Program-made: the position numbers and the translations under genes | DNA from: CAZLLV01 sp964560325 | GTDB taxonomy: Bacteria; Acidobacteriota; Thermoanaerobaculia; Multivoradales; DATKCC01 | DNA length: 10,672 nucleotides | Direction: 5' to 3' | Assembly (NCBI GenBank): GCA_964560325.1 | Contig: CAZLLV010000309.1 | Span: 1-10,672, forward strand | In this document: positions 5,614-10,672 of the stretch, one piece after another | How the letters are laid out: each line of letters begins with the position of its first letter | How positions within the stretch are numbered: the first letter of the stretch is position 1 | The notes under the pieces: generated by a model | Databases searched by the model: none | Told to the model about the DNA's origin: nothing | Seen by the model: only the letters and a program-made list of their open reading frames with translations

Positions 5614-7512
5614 ATGGGAGAGAGATCGCCCGGGGCTCCGGGCTTGCCGGAGGACGCGAGCGGGAGGGATGCGCAACGCCTGGTGACCTCCGCCCTCCTC
5701 CTCTTCGCCGCCGTCGCGGGGACGTTCCGGGTGCGGGCGTACGACCTGTTCTGGCACCTGGCCTCGGGGCGGTGGATCGTCGAGCACGGGCGGGTGCCGT
5801 GGAGCGACCCGTTCCGCTTCACGAACGACGGCGCGCCCTGGGTCGACCACGAGTGGCTCTTCCAGGTGATGGTCTACGGGCTGGAGCGGGTGCTCGGCGT
5901 TCCCGGGCTCGAGCTGGTGCGGATCGCCGCCGCGGTCGGTCTCGCCGCGCTGCTGCTGGCGGCGCTCCGGCGTGCCGGCGCGCCCGCCCCCTGGGCGGCG
6001 CTGGCGGTGCTCGCGGCGGTCCTGGGGGCGCGGCCGCGGCTCTTCCTGCGGCCGGAGCTGGTGACGCTCCTCGCCCTGCCGCTGCTGCTCGCCCTCCTCC
6101 AGGAGATTCGGCGTTCGGGAGGACGGCGGCGAACCGGCTGGATCGCGGCGGTCGTGCTGCTGGTGCCGGTCTGGATCAACGCGCACCCGGGCGCGCTGGC
6201 CGCGCCGCCGATCGCGCTCGCCTTCCTGGTCGGGAGCCGGCTCGGCCGCGGGGTCGACCGCAGGGCGCCGCCTCTGCCTTGGGCGCTCGTCGCCGGGCTG
6301 CCGGCGGTGATGGCTGCCGCCCTCCTCCTCAACCCGTACGGCGCGGCGGTCTTCGAGGTGCCGTCGGCGATCGGCTCCTCGCTCGACGAGCTGGGCGGCG
6401 TCAACCCCGAGTGGCTCCCGATCTGGCACCCCTGGATCGCGCGCGACTCCCTCTACTTCTTCGCCGCCGTCGCCGGCCACGCCGCCCTCGCGTGGGTCAC
6501 CTGGCGCCGCGCGCGGCGGCTCGACGCCGCCACCGGCCTGCCGGCCCTCGCTCTCCTCGCCCTCGCCACGACCTCGATCCGCCACCAGGCGCTCTTCCAC
6601 GTCGGCGCGGCTTTCTTCGCCGGCGAATGTTTACGGACCGCCCCCTTCTCCCTCGTTCCATCCACTGCGCGCCGCAGCGCGAAGTGCGGAGACGGGGGGC
6701 GAGGGACGCCGCCTCCCGACCCTCGCGTAGCGGACTCGCGGACGCGAGGGACACCCCCTCCCGAGCCGTTCACAGCGGACCGCCGGCGGGCCTCCCGCCT
6801 CGCCGCCGCGCTCTGCCTGCTCGCGACCCTGTGGGCCGCCGTGCCCCCGGGGCGCGGGCCGCTCGCGCCCCGGCAGGGTCGCTACGCGCTCGGCTTCGGC
6901 CTGGAGCCGAACCGCTTCCCGGTCCACCTGGCCGAGGCGGTGGCGCGGGACTGGCCGGAGCTCGGGCCGCTCTACAACGACGTCGCCTGGGGCGGCTACC
7001 TCCTCTGGCGCCTCTACCCGCCGCGCCAGGTCTTCATCGACGGGCGCAACGAGGTCGACCCGGAGATCCTGCGCGCGCTGGCGGCGGCCCGCCGGTCGAG
7101 CCGGGCCTGGGACGCGCTCCTCGCCCGGCACCGGGTCGACGGCGCCGTCGTGCGCTACGACGCGCGCCGGATGACGGTGGTCGAGCCGCCGGCGGCACCG
7201 GGCGGCGAGCCGACGCTCGTCCGGCGCTCGCCCTCCTCCGTTCTCTTCCCGCGCGACCGCTTCGCCCTCGTCGCCTGGGACGACGCCGGCATGCTCTTCG
7301 TCCGCCGCACGCCGGAGCGCGCCGCCCACCTCGCCGCCGTCGAGTACCGCGCCCTCGTCCCGGAGGACCCGGCCTGGACGCTGGCGCGTGCCGCGGGCGA
7401 CCCCGCCTTCCGTGCCGCCGCCCGCGCCGAAGCCGAGCGCCGGCTGCGCGACGAGCCGTTCAGCCGCCGCGCGGCGGATTTAGTGGCCGCGCTCGGCGCC
7501 GAGCCGAAGTAG
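5614..7512 (+). CDS. Polytopic membrane protein, GT-C-like family
   Basis: A 632-residue inner-membrane protein with about ten hydrophobic segments (for example near residues 23-40, 101-118, 148-164, 176-189, 223-240, 280-297, 393-411). Early in the chain, probably in a first extracytoplasmic loop, it has DLFWH (44-48), a second acidic site SDPF (64-67) and WVDHEW (76-81). The C-terminal soluble part has YNDVAWGGYLLWRL (454-467) and VFIDGR (473-478). This pattern matches bacterial GT-C-like membrane proteins, whose relatives transfer sugars from lipid-linked donors; donor and acceptor are unknown and catalysis is not proven. The ATG at 5614 has a modest TAAGG at suitable spacing. Residues about 346-390 hold a proline/arginine-rich insertion with a repeated RGTPPP motif that seems foreign to the fold. 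The gene starts 12 nt after the MITE-like element, so the element probably supplies or displaces its promoter region. Confidence 0.75.
   Translation: MGERSPGAPGLPEDASGRDAQRLVTSALLLFAAVAGTFRVRAYDLFWHLASGRWIVEHGRVPWSDPFRFTNDGAPWVDHEWLFQVMVYGLERVLGVPGLELVRIAAAVGLAALLLAALRRAGAPAPWAALAVLAAVLGARPRLFLRPELVTLLALPLLLALLQEIRRSGGRRRTGWIAAVVLLVPVWINAHPGALAAPPIALAFLVGSRLGRGVDRRAPPLPWALVAGLPAVMAAALLLNPYGAAVFEVPSAIGSSLDELGGVNPEWLPIWHPWIARDSLYFFAAVAGHAALAWVTWRRARRLDAATGLPALALLALATTSIRHQALFHVGAAFFAGECLRTAPFSLVPSTARRSAKCGDGGRGTPPPDPRVADSRTRGTPPPEPFTADRRRASRLAAALCLLATLWAAVPPGRGPLAPRQGRYALGFGLEPNRFPVHLAEAVARDWPELGPLYNDVAWGGYLLWRLYPPRQVFIDGRNEVDPEILRALAAARRSSRAWDALLARHRVDGAVVRYDARRMTVVEPPAAPGGEPTLVRRSPSSVLFPRDRFALVAWDDAGMLFVRRTPERAAHLAAVEYRALVPEDPAWTLARAAGDPAFRAAARAEAERRLRDEPFSRRAADLVAALGAEPK
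6649..6780 (+). repeat. In-frame repeat-rich insertion inside the membrane-protein gene
   Basis: This segment contains two copies of a 21-nt sequence (6699-6719 and 6744-6764, starting GCGAGGGAC and ending CTCCCGA, 2 mismatches, 45 nt apart). It also has CCCTCGCG (6720-6727) inverted as CGCGAGGG (6743-6750), and a further imperfect hairpin just upstream around 6663-6688. It encodes the low-complexity RGTPPP-containing loop between two membrane segments. It resembles a REP-like dispersed repeat tolerated in frame. Exact borders are uncertain. Confidence 0.5.
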
Positions 7513-7514
7513 GC

Positions 7515-7534
7515 ACAGGCTCGCCCGGGCCTGT
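7515..7534 (+). terminator. Possible weak terminator hairpin between convergent genes
   Basis: ACAGGC (7515-7520) and GCCTGT (7529-7534) are perfect inverted copies around an 8-nt GC-rich loop, 2 nt after the preceding stop codon. No T-run follows, so a rho-independent role is doubtful. It lies in the 95-nt gap between convergent genes. Confidence 0.3.
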
Positions 7535-7607
7535 CCCGGTCGTCACGCCCGGCGCCACTCAGTGATTGAGGAGAGAAGACATGCGGTCCTCATGAACGAA
7601 GCGGTGC

Positions 7608-8366
7608 CTACGTACGCTCTCCGCACGTAGCGCCGTCGCTCCTCACGCGTCTCTCCAGGTCTTCTGGAATCCCTGTCTCCAGGAGCCTGCAGGCGAGGAT
7701 CTGCATACGGCTCCGAATCTCGCGGTGTAGATCTTGGTGCTCAGCCTGTTTGAGCGCTACGTCTGCGGGGCTAAGCGTTGAGGCTTTGACGTGCCAATCG
7801 TGCGCGAACCGAAGGTAGAGATTGACTGCGGTCGCCAGTTGCTCCCAGTCGTGACTAATTGTGCCGGGCTCGCTGAGCAGGGAATAGCCGGACTCTTCGT
7901 CGTAGTAATCCATTGTCAACCTAATGACCTGCTGGCCGACGCGCCAATCGTGAATAAAGGCGTTGAACTCCTTCATGTACGCCTCTCGTTGAGCATCGAG
8001 TTCCGCAACCTCGTCAGGCGTCATATCCTCCGTTGCAAGGAATGGGCTTTGAGACACTTCGATGAGCTCTTGGGCGTGTACAGTCGCCCGACTCACCAAG
8101 GTGATCATGCTCATCGTCCCCTCGATCTGACGACTCTGATACGCCCGAGCTCCGGTTAGCTCATGTTCCAGCTGAACCCGGTCGCTGTCGATCTTCGCAG
8201 TGATTAGGAGTGCCATTCCGCCAAGAAAGAGAGCTTGGGCCAATGCACCAACTAGAGCGGCGATGACCTCCGTCTCGCGGAGCTTCGCCCAAAAGCCCTG
8301 CGGCCCGACGCGATTGGCTGCTACCTCAGGGCGCTCACCCATCAGGTCCAGCGTCTTCTCGGCCAA
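7608..8366 (-). CDS. Single-pass membrane protein, unknown function
   Basis: I do not recognise a family. The 252-residue product has a cytoplasmic N-terminus of about 33 residues with basic residues before the membrane (WAKLRE). One strong transmembrane helix follows (about 34-58), then a long, charged, mostly helical C-terminal domain with possible coiled-coil stretches (ID SDRVQLEHEL onward, and again near 200-225). The overall look is of an anchored, helical periplasmic or extracellular domain. The annotated start is TTG at 8366 without a clear Shine-Dalgarno; ATG at 8342 (residue 9) is a reasonable alternative. It begins right after the TGA of the upstream gene, in the same frame with one codon between, so translation is likely coupled. 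Codon use is less GC-rich than in the flanking housekeeping genes. It is the last gene of a three-gene minus-strand cluster. Confidence 0.65.
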   Translation of the reverse strand: MAEKTLDLMGERPEVAANRVGPQGFWAKLRETEVIAALVGALAQALFLGGMALLITAKIDSDRVQLEHELTGARAYQSRQIEGTMSMITLVSRATVHAQELIEVSQSPFLATEDMTPDEVAELDAQREAYMKEFNAFIHDWRVGQQVIRLTMDYYDEESGYSLLSEPGTISHDWEQLATAVNLYLRFAHDWHVKASTLSPADVALKQAEHQDLHREIRSRMQILACRLLETGIPEDLERRVRSDGATCGERT

Positions 8367-8369
8367 TCG

Positions 8370-8951
8370 TCATTGCTGACGCGCGCCGTCCGCAATTCGG
8401 CGCGCCGGCGGCGGAGTCACCGCAGGTACGAGGAGCGCTTGGAGGTCGGCCGCATGCTCCGGATATCGCAGTTCGGCAACTAAGTACTCGTGGCTCTCCG
8501 GAACATCCTCCCAGTTGATCCTGACGGAGTAGAGACCCGCCTTTAGACTATCGAACCGAAACTGTCCTCCGTCCTTGATACGAATCTGGCGGCGTTCCAC
8601 CTCGCGGAGATCCTTCCCAACCATGGCGTCGAGCTGGGCGAGGTCGAGGTTGGGCAGGATCACCTTGTCTCGGGGGCCGATGAACTCGAAACGAATGAGC
8701 TCCATCTTGACTCCGACGAGATCGGCAGGCGCGCTCACGCTCCTGGGCAATGGGTTGATCTCTCCCATCATGGTGTTGCCGTACCAGCTTCGGTCCGGCC
8801 AGAACTTGACGGTGAAGTGGTCACCACGCGGAACGTACACCGTCACGGGGTCGGCCAGAGGCACCTCGTCCATGTCGTCAGGTTGGGCGAACGTCGCGGC
8901 CGCGCCTAGAAGCACGGCGAGAGCTAGAGCTAGAACAGGCAGGGATTTCAT
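8370..8951 (-). CDS. Small secreted protein, probable beta-sandwich, unknown function
   Basis: A 193-residue protein with a textbook Sec signal peptide: MKSLPVLALALAVLLG, then cleavage likely after FA in ATFAQPDD (about residue 22). The longer frame to 9098 is rejected: the ATG at 8951 begins the signal peptide and has AGGAGG at 8961-8966, 9 nt upstream. The mature part is rich in predicted beta-strands. Near its end, GGQFRFDSLKAGLYSVRINW resembles the closing strands of carboxypeptidase-regulatory or prealbumin-like domains (G-F-F-L-G-Y pattern). That is a weak match, and the usual first strands are not evident. A TPPPARR tail follows. It is the middle gene of the three-gene cluster: 79 nt after the cysteine-rich protein gene and nearly abutting the membrane-protein gene. 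Export with an anchored partner suggests a cell-envelope role (inference). Confidence 0.7.
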   Translation of the reverse strand: MKSLPVLALALAVLLGAAATFAQPDDMDEVPLADPVTVYVPRGDHFTVKFWPDRSWYGNTMMGEINPLPRSVSAPADLVGVKMELIRFEFIGPRDKVILPNLDLAQLDAMVGKDLREVERRQIRIKDGGQFRFDSLKAGLYSVRINWEDVPESHEYLVAELRYPEHAADLQALLVPAVTPPPARRIADGARQQ

Positions 8952-9030
8952 CGGCTGGCTCCTCCTGAAAGATGGGAAAGGATAGTCATTAGCTTCTCCC
9001 ATGATAAAGTCTAACATGTGCATGAGCAGA

Positions 9031-9624
9031 TTAGTATATGAGGTGGCAGCAGGCCGGCGCACAGCACGATTGATCCCCGCCCTGAACTGCACACCCACAG
9101 GTGGTCACCCCTCCAGACGTGATGCAGCACAGGCCCGCCGCGAAGGGACCATCGGGCAGCTCTTTTCGCGGCCCTTCCTTGCGCAACAGTCCAACGGGCC
9201 CGGAATCGCCCCTTTGGATGGAGAGCGGTCGCAACTCGACGAAATGGGGCCCTGGGAGGTAGGAGGGGCTACCGGGGCGTGCCGAGATCTTCCCCAGGGA
9301 CTTTCCGAGGCGAAGCCCCTCCTCATGATGCTCGACCTCGAAGACGGCAAGATCCACCGTTCCCCTGGCCTCGTCCGAAATCCTCGGGAAGAAGGCCACC
9401 ATTGAGGTCGTCGTGTCGGCCCACCGCACAAACGCCGGCGCCCCCTCAAGGAGGGATAGCACGAAGGGACCACCCCCGGTGTCGACTTGGAACTGGATCG
9501 TTGTCGAGGTAAGAGGCTCCGGTGTGTGTCCTCTCGCCACCAAGGGATCTCCAGCCAGTAACCCGAGTACGACGAAGCCCACGGCAGGGATGGTCCTTCG
9601 GACCACTGTGCAGCTCGTCACCAT
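9031..9624 (-). CDS. Secreted protein with eight-cysteine C-terminal tail
   Basis: A 197-residue protein, family not recognised. The N-terminus (VVRRTIPAVGFVVLGLLAG, cleavage perhaps near residue 30-32) is a signal peptide. Residues about 40-135 look like a beta-rich domain (TTIQFQVDTGGGPFVLSL and following). The last 32 residues carry eight cysteines at 166, 167, 176, 178, 187, 188, 192 and 193, arranged CC-x8-CxC-x8-CC-x3-CC, followed by His194. The only other cysteine is Cys5 in the signal region. The tail could form disulfides outside the cell or bind metal, or it could be a modified-peptide-like module; nothing nearby encodes a maturation enzyme. The start ATG at 9624 has AGGAGG (9631-9636) with 6-nt spacing. 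It is the first gene of the three-gene cluster, with a possible promoter about 300 nt upstream. Confidence 0.75.
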   Translation of the reverse strand: MVTSCTVVRRTIPAVGFVVLGLLAGDPLVARGHTPEPLTSTTIQFQVDTGGGPFVLSLLEGAPAFVRWADTTTSMVAFFPRISDEARGTVDLAVFEVEHHEEGLRLGKSLGKISARPGSPSYLPGPHFVELRPLSIQRGDSGPVGLLRKEGPRKELPDGPFAAGLCCITSGGVTTCGCAVQGGDQSCCAPACCHLIY

Positions 9625-9925
9625 CGAAACCCTCCTAGAGGTCGCCGGCTGTCGCGAGCATCATCATCGGGAGAGTAGCGCGAGAGGTAAACGCCGCTGT
9701 CCCACCCGTTCCTGCACGGAGTAGTTGACGCATCACGCAGCAGGCGTTCGCCCGGCGGACACCGCCGTAGACAGAAGAGACAGGAAATTGGCGAAAGAGG
9801 TGAACCCCACTGGGTCTCCGATGGCGAAATCTTCTCCGGATCGTGGGTCTTTGCCCCCGACAGCGCGGACGCCCCAGAACTCGCAGATCTTCCCATTCGC
9901 TCGATGTCTCAGAAGTATTCGACTT

Positions 9926-9955
9926 AACTTAGCGGGTTCATTCTCCCTTTGTCAA
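9926..9955 (-). promoter_or_regulatory. Possible promoter for the three-gene secreted cluster
   Basis: On the minus strand there is a perfect -35 TTGACA (9955-9950), an 18-nt spacer, and TAAGTT (9931-9926) as a mediocre -10. It faces the cysteine-tailed gene and would give a leader of nearly 300 nt. Confidence 0.35.
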
Positions 9956-10087
9956 TGCCCGGGCCATGTCTGGGAAGAACTCGCGATTGCCGGAGAGCGA
10001 ATCCTTTCCCGAGGCAAGCTTCCGGGCGGGACCGGAATGCCGAGCAGAGGCCGAACTGGGCCGACGTTCCGGCCAAGCTTGACAGAA

Positions 10088-10137
10088 TTCCTGCACATAC
10101 CGTGCAAGCGAGGGGTGGAAGCGTGACACGGCAGGAA
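10088..10137 (-). terminator. Hairpin downstream of the permease gene
   Basis: TTCCTGC (10088-10094) and GCAGGAA (10131-10137) pair perfectly. CGTG (10101-10104) and CACG (10127-10130) extend the stem past a 6-nt bulge, leaving a 22-nt loop. It begins 15 nt after the permease stop in the transcribed direction. No T-run follows, so it may be a 3'-end stabilising structure rather than a rho-independent terminator. Confidence 0.35.
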
Positions 10138-10152
10138 CACATGGGCTATCTA

Positions 10153-10672
10153 TCACATCCCCTCAGTCTCGCTGCCCGCCAGCAAGAGCTGCGAGAACTC
10201 CAGCCCCTCCCCCGCCAGCACCATGACCGTGGTCGGCATGCCGGCGGTCCAGGCCTGGACCGTCTCGTACGAGGTGCGGAAGCCGGCGCCGGGGCGTGCG
10301 ATGCCGAGGAAGATGAGGTCGGCGTCGCCCGACGACTCGCGCAGGATGAGCGCGAACGGCCGGTCCGCGACCAGCACCTCCGACCTCGCGCCCACCCGCA
10401 GGCGCCGCACGATCCGGTCGAGGTTCTCGCGCGCCGACTCCGCCGCCGCCTCGTCCGAGACCACCAGCTTCAGGCAGACTTCGGCTTGGCGCCACGGGAC
10501 GCTCGTGCGCAGGAGGTAGGCGAGGGTCAGCATCAGGCCGCCGTTGTCCTGGAGGCCGCCCCACCAGACGTCGATCCGCCGCCGGGCGCCGAAACCGCGT
10601 TCGGCGTTCTCGGCCAGGATGACCGTGGTGCGCCGCGCGTGGTAGATCTCGGCCACCATCGCGCAGTACCCC
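10153..10672 (-). CDS. SLC12-type cation-chloride cotransporter / permease, C-terminal part
   Basis: Only the C-terminal portion, about 172 residues, is in the window; the frame stays open at the right edge (GYCAMVAEIYHARR...), so the internal ATG at 10659 is not the real start. The segment RRIDVWWGGLQDNGGLMLTL matches the cytoplasmic C-terminal domain of SLC12 (Na-K-Cl cotransporter) family proteins. In bacteria this domain follows a 12-helix amino-acid-permease-like (APC fold) membrane part. The alternating strand/helix pattern (CLKLVVSD, ADLIFLGI, TTVMVLAG) fits the universal-stress-like fold reported for this domain. The likely role is secondary transport of ions and chloride or of amino acids across the inner membrane; the substrate cannot be read from the tail. 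Codon use is strongly GC-rich, unlike the cluster downstream. Confidence 0.8.
   Translation of the reverse strand, partial: GYCAMVAEIYHARRTTVILAENAERGFGARRRIDVWWGGLQDNGGLMLTLAYLLRTSVPWRQAEVCLKLVVSDEAAAESARENLDRIVRRLRVGARSEVLVADRPFALILRESSGDADLIFLGIARPGAGFRTSYETVQAWTAGMPTTVMVLAGEGLEFSQLLLAGSETEGM

Larger units (their letters stand above)
9625..10152. other. Mostly non-coding intergenic region, lower GC
   Basis: This 528-nt gap holds no convincing gene. Frames of 92 residues (minus, 9618-9896) and 133 residues (plus, from a TTG at 9725) have no Shine-Dalgarno, family motif or hydrophobic pattern, and I regard them as chance. The region contains the Shine-Dalgarno of the cysteine-tailed gene at its left end, a possible minus-strand promoter (9926-9955), a hairpin (10088-10137), and two AAGCTT-containing inverted segments near 10018 and 10076. 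Its base composition matches the three-gene cluster rather than the GC-rich permease gene to its right. Confidence 0.5.

Noticed and set aside
8370..8372. TGA between the two cluster genes as a selenocysteine codon
   Set aside because: There is no selenoprotein motif around it, and the second product has its own cytoplasmic N-terminus and transmembrane helix with opposite expected topology.
9618..9896. 92-codon minus-strand frame upstream of the cysteine-tailed gene
   Set aside because: No Shine-Dalgarno or recognisable pattern, and it overlaps the strong ribosome-binding site of the real gene.
10079..10107. TTGACA on the plus strand as a promoter
   Set aside because: No acceptable -10 hexamer lies 15-19 nt downstream, and there is no plus-strand gene to serve.
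9725..10126. 133-codon plus-strand frame in the right intergenic region
   Set aside because: It begins with TTG without a Shine-Dalgarno, and its composition is not protein-like.
1..10672. tRNA, rRNA or CRISPR array
   Set aside because: I found no tRNA-like cloverleaf, no rRNA core sequence, and no regularly spaced direct repeats with unique spacers on either strand.

Overview
The window comes from a GC-rich bacterium. The leftmost and rightmost thirds have very GC-rich codon use; roughly 7.6-10.1 kb is visibly less GC-rich. Two features suggest an Acidobacteriota-like genome, possibly Thermoanaerobaculia: a secreted ELWxxDGT-repeat protein, and its C-terminal module containing VRIVGPRPNGFLWPTLVKF, which I recall from exported proteins of that group. 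This placement is from memory of families, not from a search.

Left region (1-3170, minus strand): the translation operon rpsL-rpsG-fusA (S12, S7, elongation factor G), with fusA running off the left edge. Upstream of rpsL lie two well-formed tandem sigma70-type promoters, both with 17-nt spacers. They are followed by a leader of about 345 nt holding a GC hairpin with a T6 run (attenuator-like), a three-segment set of mutually exclusive hairpins, and another perfect hairpin. A further strong hairpin sits between rpsG and fusA.

Centre (3238-7512, plus strand): a divergent gene for a secreted protein with about ten ELWxxDGT-type repeats, then a 276-bp near-palindromic element with 34-bp terminal inverted repeats at CTAG/TA boundaries (a MITE-like, non-autonomous mobile element). 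Twelve bases after it starts a large polytopic membrane protein of a GT-C-like family. That gene carries an in-frame, repeat-containing insertion that looks like a dispersed repeat.

Right region (7608-10672, minus strand): a compact cluster of three genes I cannot assign to families. They encode a secreted protein with an eight-cysteine C-terminal tail, a small secreted beta-type protein, and a single-pass membrane protein that starts just after its neighbour's stop, in the same frame. About 530 bases of mostly non-coding DNA separate this cluster from the C-terminal part of an SLC12-type cation-chloride cotransporter/permease that runs off the right edge.

I found no complete new multi-gene defence or biosynthetic system. 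The strongest items for a second look are the palindromic MITE-like element, the cysteine-tailed secreted protein cluster, and the attenuator-like rpsL leader.
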